DNA of 64,000 nt from Arthrobacter rhizophilus (GTDB lineage Bacteria; Actinomycetota; Actinomycetes; Actinomycetales; Micrococcaceae). The stretch is from NCBI RefSeq assembly GCF_026241105.1, contig NZ_JAPFFT010000011.1:62001-126000 (forward strand), written 5' to 3'. Shown here piece after piece: positions 50,918 through 60,369 of this stretch (its first letter is position 1; each line of letters opens with the position of its first letter). The position numbers and the translations under genes were made by a program. The notes below the pieces were generated by a model. The model was not told the DNA's origin. It saw nothing but the letters and a program-made list of their open reading frames with translations, and ran no database searches.

Positions 50918-52909
50918 GTGGGTAAATCGCAGAACATTCGGGTGGGGCTGATCGGGGCAGGTCCCCGCGGCACCAGTGTGCTTGAGCGATTGCTCGCCAA
51001 TTGGGCCGCGACGGAAACGGAAGCCCGTTCCCTGCATATCGACGTCGTAGACCCCTATCCGGCCGGTCCCGGACACGTCTGGCAGCCCGAACAGTCCCGC
51101 CTATACCTCATGAACACGCAGTCGTTTTACCCCACCCTGATTCCAGAGGACGAGCAGCTCGCGCCGCCCTTGGCCGGGGGATCTTTCGAGCAATGGCGCG
51201 CGGAAAAGCGTGCGTCCGGCGGCAAGGGCCTGAGCCCCGAGGAGCGGGCGGAACTTGCCATCCTCGCCTCCCACGACTTTCCAAGCCGTGCCCTCTACGG
51301 ACGGTATTTGCGCTCAACGTTGGAGGAATTGCTGGAACGCGTCCCTGCCGGCGTCGAGATCGCGTTCCACAGGTGCCATGCTGTGGCGGCGCGTCCCCTG
51401 CCGGGCGGCGCGGCCGACGGTTTGCCGGGCGGCCCCCCGGGCGGAGGGTTCGACGTCGAACTCGACAACGGCGGCAGGCTCACCGTTGATTCCCTCGTCC
51501 TTTCGCTGGGTCACCTTGAGTCCCGGCTGAACCCGGAACAGCGTTCGTTTAGGGAGGCGGCGGGGGAGCTCGGGCTGCTGTACTTCCCGCCGGCCGCTCC
51601 TGCCGACGTCGACTGGGCCTTGGTTCCGGACAAAGAGACGGTCCTGGTACGGGGCATGGGACTGAACTTCTTTGACGTCATGGGCCAGTTGACGGAAGGC
51701 CGCGGCGGACAGTTCGTGGCGGCTGGCGACGGTCTCCCCGGGAAGCTCAAGTACTTGCCCTCGGGCCGGGAACCGAAGATCTTCGCGGCATCCAGGCGTG
51801 GCACTCCGTACCGGGCCAAGGCCGGCTTGGACGGTTACTACCCGAAGTCGGTGCGTTTGCGGTACTTGACGGAAGGCGCCATAGAGCGCTTCGCCGCGGC
51901 GGGAATCCAACCTGGCTTCGACCACGATCTCTGGCCCCTCCTGCATCGCGATGCCTTGTGGGCTTATTACTCCACTTTGGTTGTTTCGGAACCCGTGGCC
52001 GTTCCCGAAGCGACGGAATTCCTGGCTGCCCTCGAGGACCTGTTGCAGCCGCATGCGCATGCCACCGGGCGGTGGGAAAACCAGGTTGCAGAGCTGGTTG
52101 CCAACCACGTTGCAGCGTCGCGCCGCCTTGACCTTCTGGGCCTCGCGGCGCCATTGGCTGCGCGTTCCTTCGCGTCAAGGAAGGAACTCGACGCCGCCGT
52201 CGTGGACTATCTGGACGACGACGCCCGCCGCTCCGCGCTCGGAGAGGCGGATCCCGTGAAGATGGCCATCGGTGCCTTGCACACGGGAAGGGCCATCCTG
52301 AAGAGTGCCGTGGCCGACGGCGGCATCACCGACGAATCGTGGGTGGGTGAACTTCGGGGCTGGTTCGAGTCCTTCGTCGAGGGGCTCGCGAGCGGTCCGC
52401 CCGCCGTGCGCGCCGAACAGTTGGCCGCTTTGGCGCGTGCCGGCGTCGCGAGTTTCGTGGGCCCGGATCCGCGATTCAACGTTGACCGTGGCAGGGGGGT
52501 CTTCCGTGCGGTATCAGCCTGGGTGCACGACGACGCCGGGGAAGCCAAGACGCTGATTGAGGCCATGTCCCCGGCGAACAGGGTGGGCGCGAGCGTTTCT
52601 CCGTTCCTGCGGCAGTTGCTCGCCGACGGGTTGGTGCGGCCCAAGGTGATGATGTCGGCCGAAGGAATGCCGGTGCAGACCTCCGGGTTGGATGTCGAGG
52701 CGCACCCCTACCGTCTGGTGGGTGCGAACGGTTCCGTGACTCCCGGGATGTACGCCCTGGGCCTGCAACTTTCCTCCGCCCAGTGGGGGACGGCCATCGC
52801 CGCCGAAGCCCGGCCTTCCGATGGTCGTGCCTACCGCAGCGGCCAGCGGACCCTCCGCGACGCGGACGAAATCGCCAGGGACATGCTCGGCCTACCCCTG
52901 CAAAAATGA
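50918..52909 (+). CDS. FAD/NAD(P)-binding protein (NAD_binding_9 type)
   Basis: The 663-residue protein opens with a dinucleotide-binding fold (VGLIGAGPRGTSVLERLLAN) and LHIDVVDPYPAGPGHVWQPE, has VDSLVLSLGHLESRLNPEQR and a GMGLNFFDVMGQLTEGRGGQ segment, the plan of the large NAD_binding_9 flavoproteins of unassigned function. The GTG at 50918 with AGG eight bases upstream is the best start; an upstream open frame runs antisense through the peptidase gene. The C-terminus GLQLSSAQWGTAIAAEA closes the Rossmann domain. Substrate unknown. It ends opposite a VOC gene across a palindromic gap. Confidence 0.82.
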   Translation: MGKSQNIRVGLIGAGPRGTSVLERLLANWAATETEARSLHIDVVDPYPAGPGHVWQPEQSRLYLMNTQSFYPTLIPEDEQLAPPLAGGSFEQWRAEKRASGGKGLSPEERAELAILASHDFPSRALYGRYLRSTLEELLERVPAGVEIAFHRCHAVAARPLPGGAADGLPGGPPGGGFDVELDNGGRLTVDSLVLSLGHLESRLNPEQRSFREAAGELGLLYFPPAAPADVDWALVPDKETVLVRGMGLNFFDVMGQLTEGRGGQFVAAGDGLPGKLKYLPSGREPKIFAASRRGTPYRAKAGLDGYYPKSVRLRYLTEGAIERFAAAGIQPGFDHDLWPLLHRDALWAYYSTLVVSEPVAVPEATEFLAALEDLLQPHAHATGRWENQVAELVANHVAASRRLDLLGLAAPLAARSFASRKELDAAVVDYLDDDARRSALGEADPVKMAIGALHTGRAILKSAVADGGITDESWVGELRGWFESFVEGLASGPPAVRAEQLAALARAGVASFVGPDPRFNVDRGRGVFRAVSAWVHDDAGEAKTLIEAMSPANRVGASVSPFLRQLLADGLVRPKVMMSAEGMPVQTSGLDVEAHPYRLVGANGSVTPGMYALGLQLSSAQWGTAIAAEARPSDGRAYRSGQRTLRDADEIARDMLGLPLQK

Positions 52910-52928
52910 GCATATTCCACCAAGAATA

Positions 52929-53011
52929 ATGAGCATGCTCCCCGCCCGATCCTGCGCGTGGACATAATCCCAATATGTCCATTCGCCAAGGCCGGGGGAG
53001 AGCATGCTCAT
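52929..53011. repeat. Nested palindrome in a convergent gap
   Basis: Outer arms atgagcatgctc (52929-52940) and gagcatgctcat (53000-53011) enclose ggacata/tatgtcc (52960-52966 and 52974-52980). The core gagcatgctc is itself a palindrome, and aatgagcat occurs twice in direct orientation (52905 region and 52928). It lies between two converging genes and could end both transcripts. Confidence 0.7.
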
Positions 53012-53027
53012 CCGTGGTGGTGTGGGC

Positions 53028-53807
53028 TTATGAAGCCTGGTTTTCGATGACCTTGAAGATAGCACCCGTCGGATCGGTCAGGGTGGCCATGCGGCCGTAG
53101 GGAGTGTCCTCAGCTGCCTGGATGACGGTAGCGCCCAGGGAGACGGCCTGCTCGATAGTGGTATCGACCTTGTCCACAGCGAAATAGACGCCCCAGTAGG
53201 ACGGCACCTCGGCAGGCAAGAAACCGGAGGCATCCATGATGCCCGCCTTGGAGTCGTCGCCCGCGCCGAGCGTGGTGTAACGGAACTCCGGGGTGTCGCC
53301 CACGACGGTGGTTTCCCAGCCGAAGACGTTCTGGTAGAAGGAAACAGCAGAGTCGTATTCCTTGGCGAAGAGCTCGTGCCAAGCAGGTGCGCCCGATTCG
53401 GCAGCGAGTTGGTAGCCCTTCATCTCGCCGAACTGCCAGGCCCCGATGGCTGCTCCGGAGGAATCCGCGTACATTGCCATGGTTCCCTGGTCCGGCACTT
53501 CCATGGGTTCCATGTAGACCTGGCCACCGTGGGCGACAGCCGCTTCAGTGGTGGCCTTGATGTCGTCAGTGCGCAGATAGGTGGACCAGACATCGGGCAT
53601 CTGGGCCATGTCTTCCTGCTTCTGCATGATCCCGGCCATTATCTTGCCGTCCTTCGAGGCCGTGATGTAGCCGCCGTACTTTTCCTGATCCCCGGTCTCG
53701 TAGGTCCAGCCGAAGAGCGTGTTGTAGAAGGACTTTGCCTTCTCCGGGTCCGAGGTCATCAGGTCGATCCAGCAAGGTGCGCCGGGGGTGATGTCAGGCG
53801 TAGGCAT
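53028..53807 (-). CDS. Two-domain VOC-family protein (glyoxalase/CFP-32-like)
   Basis: The 259-residue protein contains two vicinal-oxygen-chelate modules: TPGAPCWIDLMTSDPEKAKS with FYNTLFGWTYE, and APAWHELFAKEYDSAVSFYQ with NVFGWETTVVGDTPEFRYTT, each followed by a domain-closing strand (ADSSGAAIGAWQF; LTDPTGAIFKVIE). This matches the actinobacterial CFP-30/32 hydroxylase-like family. Biochemical role is not established. It is leftward, 111 bp from uppP. Confidence 0.87.
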   Translation of the reverse strand: MPTPDITPGAPCWIDLMTSDPEKAKSFYNTLFGWTYETGDQEKYGGYITASKDGKIMAGIMQKQEDMAQMPDVWSTYLRTDDIKATTEAAVAHGGQVYMEPMEVPDQGTMAMYADSSGAAIGAWQFGEMKGYQLAAESGAPAWHELFAKEYDSAVSFYQNVFGWETTVVGDTPEFRYTTLGAGDDSKAGIMDASGFLPAEVPSYWGVYFAVDKVDTTIEQAVSLGATVIQAAEDTPYGRMATLTDPTGAIFKVIENQAS

Positions 53808-53918
53808 GTTTGCTCCTGTGTCGTTACCGCGGTTGCTGCCACGGTTTCATGAGTGGGTGGTGGAGACAGACAAAACCCTATGCGGGGCCCCTGACAGTTT
53901 CAATGCCTTTGGTGGGTC

Positions 53919-54797
53919 CTATCCCATGACGAGCATCAAGATGAAGTAGATCGCCCCGCCGACCACCGAGTAAATGGCGAACGGCGTCAGGGTGCGCGTT
54001 TCAAAGAAACGAAGGAGGAACTTGGTAGCGAACCAGGCGGCGACACCCGCGCACAGCGCGCCCACCAGGAACACGCCGCGCTCGTCGGCCATGGCCGGGG
54101 TGAAAAGTTCAGGAAGCTTGAGCACGGCAGCCGCGCCGATGATGGGGGTTGCGAGTAGGAAACTGAAGCGCGCGGCATTTTCGTTGTTCAATCCGGACAG
54201 CAAACCGCCGGCCATCGAGGCGCCGGAACGGGAGATGCCCGGGATCAGGGCGGCTGCTTGCGCGGAGCCGATTCCCAGGGCGCGTTTCCACGACAGGGTG
54301 GCGATTTCGGCGTCGGAAACAGTGGCAGTCACCGGTTGCGCTGCAGCGCGCCGGCTGTCTCGGGTCCGCAGGCGTTCCGCCGCAAAAAGGACAAGCCCGT
54401 TGACCACCAAGAATGCCGCCGCGATCAGGGGGGAACCAAAGAGGTTCCGGATGGGCTTTTCCAAAACCAGGCCGATGATTCCGGCAGGCACGGTTCCAAC
54501 TACCAGGAGCCAGCCGAGCTTCGCGTAGGTATCCGACGGCGCAATCTTCCTGTCCCGGATGGAACGGCCAAGTCCCTTGGCGATTTCAATCCAGTCCCGG
54601 AGGAAGAAGAAAAACAGCACAATTGCCGTAGCCAAGTGGGTGGCTATGAGGAAGTTCAGGAATTCCGGAGCTTTCTGGTCCAGGCCCCAACCGAATAGTT
54701 TGGGCAAAATTACGCTGTGGCCGAGGCTGGAAATCGGGAAGAGCTCGGTGATTCCCTGCAGCAGGCCCATGACGATGGCCTGGATCATATTAATCAT
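53919..54797 (-). CDS. uppP: Undecaprenyl-diphosphatase
   Basis: The 292-residue membrane enzyme has the BacA/UppP catalytic motifs GLLQGITELFPISSLGHSV near the N-terminus and LIPGISRSGASMAGGLLSGL mid-protein, with about eight helices. It dephosphorylates undecaprenyl diphosphate to recycle the lipid carrier of peptidoglycan and other envelope polymers and can confer bacitracin resistance. Its start is divergent from the potassium channel gene across 93 bp. Confidence 0.95.
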   Translation of the reverse strand: MINMIQAIVMGLLQGITELFPISSLGHSVILPKLFGWGLDQKAPEFLNFLIATHLATAIVLFFFFLRDWIEIAKGLGRSIRDRKIAPSDTYAKLGWLLVVGTVPAGIIGLVLEKPIRNLFGSPLIAAAFLVVNGLVLFAAERLRTRDSRRAAAQPVTATVSDAEIATLSWKRALGIGSAQAAALIPGISRSGASMAGGLLSGLNNENAARFSFLLATPIIGAAAVLKLPELFTPAMADERGVFLVGALCAGVAAWFATKFLLRFFETRTLTPFAIYSVVGGAIYFILMLVMG

Positions 54798-54890
54798 GGG
54801 TTCGATCCTAGCCAGTACCGGTTACTGGGAGATGAACGTTTGCTGGGAGGCAGCCGTGGCGGTTGCAGGATCCGTGGCTAGTATCGACGA

Positions 54891-55664
54891 ATGACCCAAG
54901 AACGATGGCGGCAAATTTCCGAATGGCCGATGGTGGCGGCAGCAGTGCTGTTTCTGGTGGCCTACTCGTTCCAAGTGATCGCCAACCTCAGCGAGTCCCA
55001 ATCCTCCATCGTTGACACCATCATCTGGGTCACCTGGCTGGTGTTTGCCCTGGACTACGCCATGTGCCTCCTGTTGGCCCGGCGTCGCGCCCAATGGTTC
55101 CTACGGAACCTCCACGAGTTGCTGATACTTGCACTCCCGGTTTTGCGACCGCTGAGGCTATTGCGGCTCGTAACACTTCTGAAGCTTCTCCATCGCACCG
55201 CCGGGAACGCGATGCGTGGCCGCATTCTCACATTCGTTCTCGGCTCCGCAGCCCTCCTGACGTACTGCGGTGCGCTAGCCGTGCTTGACGCGGAGGAGAA
55301 CGCCACGGGCGCCAACATCACCAACTTCGGCGATGCAATCTGGTGGGCGATGGTCACCATCACCACCGTGGGCTATGGGGACCACTATCCGGTGACGATT
55401 GTGGGCCGTTGTGTTGCCGGAGGTCTGATGGTCTGCGGGATCGCTGTCCTCGGCGTCGTCACTGCGTCCGTTGCGTCCTGGCTCGTCGAACAGGTTTCGT
55501 CCGGAGCGGCCGCCGCCGCGACGGTGGCTGAGGAGCCAATGAAGCAGGAGATTCGTCGGCTGGCCGAACAGGTCGAGCGCCTGACTGCCCTCCTGGAAAA
55601 CGCCGACGGCGAACTACCGGGCGGCGTGGTCGGAACCCGTAGTGACCACTCGCCGTCCCCGTAG
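54891..55664 (+). CDS. Potassium channel with voltage-sensor-like domain
   Basis: The 257-residue protein has six helices: a short S1-S4-like domain with the basic S4 PLRLLRLVTLLKLL (about 87-100), a pore helix and the K+ selectivity filter TTVGYGD (about 158-164), then S6 GGLMVCGIAVLGVVTASVAS and a C-terminal coiled-coil-like helix (MKQEIRRLAEQVERLTALLE) that may hold the tetramer together. It should be a K+ channel of the KvAP/KvLm type in the cytoplasmic membrane. Confidence 0.9.
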   Translation: MTQERWRQISEWPMVAAAVLFLVAYSFQVIANLSESQSSIVDTIIWVTWLVFALDYAMCLLLARRRAQWFLRNLHELLILALPVLRPLRLLRLVTLLKLLHRTAGNAMRGRILTFVLGSAALLTYCGALAVLDAEENATGANITNFGDAIWWAMVTITTVGYGDHYPVTIVGRCVAGGLMVCGIAVLGVVTASVASWLVEQVSSGAAAAATVAEEPMKQEIRRLAEQVERLTALLENADGELPGGVVGTRSDHSPSP

Positions 55665-55684
55665 CTCGCCGTCGAGGTGCGTTC

Positions 55685-58306
55685 TTAGTCCTCGCTTCCG
55701 CGGATGGGGATGCTCGCGGAAGAAATGAGGACGCCGCCCTTTTCCTCGTTGGTGGCGGGGCGGATCTGGCCGCGTTCGGGGACGAAGGTGATGGCTTCGT
55801 CTTTTTCGTCGGGGGCGTTGACGAAGGAGCGGAAGCGGCGGAGCCGTTCGGGGTCCTTGAGCGTCGCGGCCCACTCGTCCTCGTAATTTTCGACGTGGGT
55901 GGCGATGGCCGCCTCGAGCTCCTCGGCGATGCCGAGCGAGTCCTCGACGACGACCTGCCGCACGTGCTCGAGACCGCCTTCGAGTTCTTCCTGCCAGCGG
56001 GCGGTGCGCTGGAGACGGTCCGCGGTGCGGATGTAATACATGAAGTAGCGGTCGATGTATTTGATGAGGGTCTCGTCGTCTAGCCCGCCCGCGAGGAGCT
56101 GGGCGTGAGTGGGGGTCGCGCCGCCGTTGCCGCCAACGTAGAGGTTCCAGCCGTCAGCGGTGGCGATGACGCCGACGTCCTTGCCGCGGGCTTCGGCGCA
56201 TTCGCGGGCGCAGCCGGAGACGCCGAGCTTGAGCTTGTGCGGACTGCGCAGGCCGCGGTAGCGCAACTCGAGCTTGATCGCCATGGCCACGGAGTCCTGG
56301 ACGCCGTATCGGCACCATGTGGAGCCGACGCAGGATTTCACGGTGCGCAGGCTCTTGCCGTACGCCTGTCCGGACTCCATGCCGGCCTCGATGAGCTCGC
56401 CCCAGATGTCCGGGAGTTGCTCGAGGCGGGCGCCGAACATGTCGATGCGCTGCCCGCCGGTGATCTTTGTGTAGAGGCCATACTTCTTCGCGACGGAGCC
56501 GATGACCACGAGCTTGTCCGGCGTGATCTCACCGCCCGGTATGCGCGGGACCACGGAGTAGGTACCGTCCTTTTGCATGTTGGCCAGGGCGCGGTCGTTG
56601 GTGTCCTGCAGGGTGCCCCGGCCCGCGTCGAGCACGTACGCGGAATGCTGCGAGGCGAGGATCGAGGCGATGGTGGGTTTGCAGATGTCACAGCCCGCGC
56701 CGGTGCCGTATTTGGCCAGGATGTCCTCGAAGGAGGTCAGTTCCAGGACCCGGATGGCGTCGAAGAGTTCCTGGCGGGAGAGGCCGAAGTGCTCACACAG
56801 GGCCTTGGAGACCTCGATGCCGGACTTCTTCAGTTCCCCTTCGAGGAGTTTCTTGAGCATGGGCACGCAGGACCCGCACTGGGTGCCGGCCCGGGAGCAG
56901 GTCTTCAGTTCGCCCAGTTCCTGGACGGGGGCCTTGCCCTCGCAGGAGCCGCAGCCGTTGATGGCGTCCCGGATGGATCCGGCGGGCACGTTGTTGCACG
57001 AGCACAGGATCGCGTCGTCGGGCAGTTCGGTCTCGGGGGCGTCCCCGCCGCCGGCGGCGGTGAGGTACGCGCCGGGTTCGGCGGGCAGTTCGCGGCCGAG
57101 CATGGGGCGCAGGCTCATGTAGGGGGTGGCGTCGCCGACGAAGATGCCGCCGAGCAGGGTCTTGGCGTCATCGGTGGTGACGATCTTCTGGTACACGCCC
57201 CGGGCCGGGTCCGCGTACACGATTTCCAGGGAGTGTTCGGTCCTGGCGAACGCGTCCCCGAAGCTGGCCACGTCCACGCCGGAGAGCTTGAGCTTGGTGG
57301 CGGTGTCGAAGCCGGGGAAGGTCGCCTGTCCGCCGTGCAGCCGGTCGGCCACGATCTCGGCCATCGTGTTCGCCGGCGCCACGAGCCCCAGGCACATGCC
57401 GTCGAAGTTCGCCACCTCGCCAATCGCGAAGATGCCGGAGATCTCGGTTTCGCAACCGTCGGAAATGACAACACCGCCGCGCTGGCCAAGGGAGAAGACC
57501 TGCTCCTCGCCCTCCGCGGCACGGAAGAGCTCATCGCGCGGCCTGACGCCGATTGCGACGATCACGATGTCGGCGTCGATGATGCGCCCGTCGGCCATGA
57601 GGACTCCGGTGACCTGGCCGTCGTCGTCGGACAGCACTTCGGACGGGAACACGCCGCCGTGGATCTCGAAGCCCTTGTCCTTGATGAGGCGGCCCAGCGC
57701 TTGGCCGGCGCCCTCATCGAGCTGTGTGGCCATCAGCCACGACGCGCCGTCGATGACGATCGGGGTGGCGCCCAACTGCTCCGTGCCGGCGGCCGATTCG
57801 AGGCCGAGGAGACCACCGCCGATGGTGACCGCCTTGACCTTGCGTCCAAGTTTCTCCGAGAGCTGGGTAATGGCTTCGTTGATGGCCCGCACGTCTTCGA
57901 GCGTGCGGTAAACGTGGGTGTGCTCGGCGCCGGGGATCGGCAGGCGGGCAGCGTTCGAACCGGTCGCGACCACGAGGGCGTCGTAGGAGTAGCTGTTGCC
58001 GGCCGCGGTTTCCACCGACTTGGCTTCGGCGTTGATCTTGACCACCCGCTCGCCTTTGCGCAGGTCCAGGGCATCGTGGTCCCACATCGAGGCCTGGCCG
58101 AGTGTGAGGTCGTGGTCCACATCGATGAGGGCCTTGCTCAGCGTGACCCGGTCATACGGGAGGTGGGCTTCCTCGGTCAGGACCGTGACGTGCCAGCCCT
58201 CGAGACCGCGGGTGTGCATGGCGTCGGCGAATCGGTGGGCCGCTGGGCCTCCACCGGCGACCACAATTCGGCGCGGGTTCTCTGAGGGTGAAGTGTGTCC
58301 GGTCAC
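55685..58306 (-). CDS. nirB: Assimilatory nitrite reductase large subunit (NADH)
   Basis: The 873-residue protein has an N-terminal FAD/NAD module (RRIVVAGGGPAAHRFADAMH; ATGSNAARLPIPGAEH; VTIGGGLLGLESAAG), a BFD-like [2Fe-2S] domain (AILCSCNNVPAGSIRDAI and TCSRAGTQCGSCVP), and a siroheme/[4Fe-4S] reductase domain with KSCVGSTWCRYG and GVSGCARECAEA. It reduces nitrite to ammonium with NADH. The GTG at 58306 follows GAAAGG and is preferred; an in-frame ATG at 58342 adds 12 residues. Unusually, it is divergent from nirD rather than in an operon with it. A GlnR-like box lies in the shared promoter. Confidence 0.93.
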   Translation of the reverse strand: MTGHTSPSENPRRIVVAGGGPAAHRFADAMHTRGLEGWHVTVLTEEAHLPYDRVTLSKALIDVDHDLTLGQASMWDHDALDLRKGERVVKINAEAKSVETAAGNSYSYDALVVATGSNAARLPIPGAEHTHVYRTLEDVRAINEAITQLSEKLGRKVKAVTIGGGLLGLESAAGTEQLGATPIVIDGASWLMATQLDEGAGQALGRLIKDKGFEIHGGVFPSEVLSDDDGQVTGVLMADGRIIDADIVIVAIGVRPRDELFRAAEGEEQVFSLGQRGGVVISDGCETEISGIFAIGEVANFDGMCLGLVAPANTMAEIVADRLHGGQATFPGFDTATKLKLSGVDVASFGDAFARTEHSLEIVYADPARGVYQKIVTTDDAKTLLGGIFVGDATPYMSLRPMLGRELPAEPGAYLTAAGGGDAPETELPDDAILCSCNNVPAGSIRDAINGCGSCEGKAPVQELGELKTCSRAGTQCGSCVPMLKKLLEGELKKSGIEVSKALCEHFGLSRQELFDAIRVLELTSFEDILAKYGTGAGCDICKPTIASILASQHSAYVLDAGRGTLQDTNDRALANMQKDGTYSVVPRIPGGEITPDKLVVIGSVAKKYGLYTKITGGQRIDMFGARLEQLPDIWGELIEAGMESGQAYGKSLRTVKSCVGSTWCRYGVQDSVAMAIKLELRYRGLRSPHKLKLGVSGCARECAEARGKDVGVIATADGWNLYVGGNGGATPTHAQLLAGGLDDETLIKYIDRYFMYYIRTADRLQRTARWQEELEGGLEHVRQVVVEDSLGIAEELEAAIATHVENYEDEWAATLKDPERLRRFRSFVNAPDEKDEAITFVPERGQIRPATNEEKGGVLISSASIPIRGSED

Positions 58307-58453
58307 TGGCGGCCTTTCGCATGTGCCGCAGAACCGTGTCATCCGCGACTTGTCACCTCAGACTACGGACGGGCAGTTTCGCATCAGTTTCCCTTTTGTT
58401 TCAGAAGCTTAACCTTCGCATCACGGTGAGGATTGCGGTGGAGTGAGGTCTCC

Positions 58454-58491
58454 TTTACGAACAGGACACATTGTTTGCATTCCGGCGAAAC
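58454..58491. promoter_or_regulatory. GlnR-like nitrogen-control box between nirB and nirD
   Basis: The segments TTTAC, GACAC, TGCAT and GAAAC follow one another with exactly 6-bp spacers (58454-58458, 58465-58469, 58476-58480, 58487-58491). This matches the published actinobacterial GlnR layout gTnAC-n6-GaAAC-n6-gTnAC-n6-GaAAC, with the third block poor. Control of nitrite assimilation by GlnR would be expected. Confidence 0.55.
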
Positions 58492-58586
58492 ATGACCGGC
58501 CTACCGTGAAGATGTGGCCGCAAACGGCCCGTGCCGATGGCGGATATGGATCCGCTGGCTCGGCAGGCTAAGCGATAGGGGCTGAA

Positions 58587-58961
58587 ATGACCGCAATTCT
58601 GGATCGGGAAAAACTACAACAGCAGAGCGCGCCGACGGCGTCCGGCTGGCACCGCGTCTGCGCAATCGACGAACTCGAACCGGCGTGGGGCGAAGCTGCT
58701 TTGGTCGGCGGCAAGCAAGTAGCACTGTTCCGCACCACGCCGAATGAAGTCCTGGCGGTGTCCCAACAGGACCCCGCGACCCTCTCCAACGTCATGGCAC
58801 GGGGGATCGTCGGTTCGCGGGGCAGCCGTCCCACCATCGCCTCACCGCTTCACAAAGAGGTCTACGACCTCGAAACCGGCGAATGCTTCACCAACCCCGA
58901 ACTGCGGCTCGCGAGCTACGCCACCCGTCTGGTGGACGGATACATTGAGGTAGCCGTCTAG
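58587..58961 (+). CDS. nirD: Nitrite reductase small subunit
   Basis: The 124-residue protein has the NirD Rieske-like beta fold without iron-sulfur ligands: GWHRVCAIDELEPAWGEAAL, VALFRTTPNEVLAVSQQDPA, IASPLHKEVYDLETGECFTN. The absence of the CxH pairs is normal for NirD. It partners NirB in nitrite reduction. It is transcribed away from nirB, and a hairpin follows its stop by 20 bp. Confidence 0.93.
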   Translation: MTAILDREKLQQQSAPTASGWHRVCAIDELEPAWGEAALVGGKQVALFRTTPNEVLAVSQQDPATLSNVMARGIVGSRGSRPTIASPLHKEVYDLETGECFTNPELRLASYATRLVDGYIEVAV

Positions 58962-58981
58962 CTGCCCGCTCGACGCCGATC

Positions 58982-59011
58982 CTGGCCGGTTCCGCTCACG
59001 GAACCGGCCAG
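58982..59011 (+). terminator. Hairpin after nirD
   Basis: A 13-bp perfect stem ctggccggttccg (58982-58994) / cggaaccggccag (58999-59011) with a 4-nt loop follows nirD. No T-run is present. A second loose dyad at about 59084-59134 (gaggccgg / ccggcccctc) may end the tRNA transcript from the other side. Confidence 0.7.
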
Positions 59012-59153
59012 TGGCGTTCTCGGCGGCCCTCACCGGCCACACGATGCCGGCAGCGCGAAGCCGGCAACCCACTGCTTAAACGCAAAGAGGCCGGCCATGG
59101 AATCCAAAGATTCGCATGAACCGGCCCCTCAGTTGCGCGATCGTCGCGCTACG

Positions 59154-59241
59154 CGGAAGGTAAGGGATTTGAACCCTTGGTGCGGGGTTACCGCACACTG
59201 GTTTTCAAGACCAGCTCCTTAGGCCGCTCGGACAACCTTCC
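59154..59241 (-). tRNA. tRNA-Ser (TGA)
   Basis: The 88-nt class II tRNA has acceptor GGAAGGT/ACCTTCC, anticodon loop CTTGAAA with TGA at 59205-59207, a variable arm around GTGCGGTAACCCCGCAC and T arm AAGGGTTCAAATCCCTT. CCA is not encoded. Confidence 0.95.
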
Positions 59242-59354
59242 CTGCCTAGTAGTGTTTCATAGGGAGTTGGTTGTGCCAAAAACCCGACGCCGCGATTAAC
59301 CCAATTAAGGTGTCCTAAAGGCCAACTCCGCTGAGCAAGAAATCGGGAGCACGT

Positions 59355-60338
59355 ATGAAAGCCGTCTACATCTCCGAACCGGGCGGGCCCGAGGTTCTCG
59401 AGGTCCGTGAGGTCCCTCCTCCGGTTCCCGGCCCCGGTGAGGTTCTCATCGACGTCGTCGCCGCCGGCCTCAACAGGGCCGATGTCCAGCAGCGCCGCGG
59501 TTTCTACCCGCCGCCACCCGGAGCCTCCGAAATTCCCGGCCTTGAGGTGTCCGGCAGGATTGCCGCGTTCGGGCCCGATGTGAGCAAGCCTTTCTCCGTC
59601 GGCGACAAGGTGGTGGCGCTGCTTGCTGGTGGCGGCTACGCGCAGCAAGTCGCGGTCCCGGCCGAACAGGTTCTGCGATTGCCCGACGGCGTGGATCTGG
59701 TCACTGCCGCGGCCTTGCCTGAAGTGGCTGCCACGGTGTACTCGAACCTCATCATGACTGCCCAGCTGCAAGCCGGTGAGACCGTACTTATACACGGTGC
59801 CACGGGCGGGATCGGCACCATGGCCATCCAACTCGCCAAAGCGTACGGTGCCACAGTCGCGGCCACAGCCGGCACGGCCGAAAAGGTGGGCACCGCTAAA
59901 GCTTTTCTCGGAGCCGACATCGCCATCAACTATGCGGAAGAAGATTTCGCAGTAAGCCTCAAGGCACAAAACGGCGGCAAAGGCGCGGACGTTATCCTCG
60001 ACGTCGTGGGGGCCAAATACTTGCAGCAAAACGTGGAAGCCCTCGCGGATTACGGCCGGTTGGTGGTGATCGGGCTGCAGGGTGGCGTCAAGGGCGAAAT
60101 CAACCTCGGGCAGTTGCTCAGCAAGCGCGCGGCAATCATCGGTACATCGCTGCGTCCGCGTCCCGTGGCGGAAAAAGGCGTCATCATGAACGCCGTCCGC
60201 GAGTCGGTGTGGCCGATGCTCGCCGACGGCCGGATCAGACCATTCGTTGCCAAGTCGTTCCCCCTGGAGCAGGTCCGCGAAGCCCACGAGTACTTTGATT
60301 CCGGCGAGCACATGGGCAAAGTCCTGCTGCTGCTCTAA
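59355..60338 (+). CDS. NAD(P)H:quinone oxidoreductase (zeta-crystallin type MDR)
   Basis: The 327-residue medium-chain reductase has the start MKAVYISEPGGPEVLEVREV, the quinone-reductase segment GLNRADVQQRRGFYPPPPGA, an NADPH-binding GATGGIGTMAIQLAKAYGA and GKGADVILDVVGAKYLQQNV. The zinc-ligand cysteines of alcohol dehydrogenases are absent. It reduces quinones or related enones. The ATG at 59355 follows GGGAG. A PadR regulator gene begins 31 bp after the stop and may be cotranscribed. Confidence 0.9.
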   Translation: MKAVYISEPGGPEVLEVREVPPPVPGPGEVLIDVVAAGLNRADVQQRRGFYPPPPGASEIPGLEVSGRIAAFGPDVSKPFSVGDKVVALLAGGGYAQQVAVPAEQVLRLPDGVDLVTAAALPEVAATVYSNLIMTAQLQAGETVLIHGATGGIGTMAIQLAKAYGATVAATAGTAEKVGTAKAFLGADIAINYAEEDFAVSLKAQNGGKGADVILDVVGAKYLQQNVEALADYGRLVVIGLQGGVKGEINLGQLLSKRAAIIGTSLRPRPVAEKGVIMNAVRESVWPMLADGRIRPFVAKSFPLEQVREAHEYFDSGEHMGKVLLLL

Positions 60339-60369
60339 GCCCGCCAAACCGGCCGCAAGAAGGAGGGCA

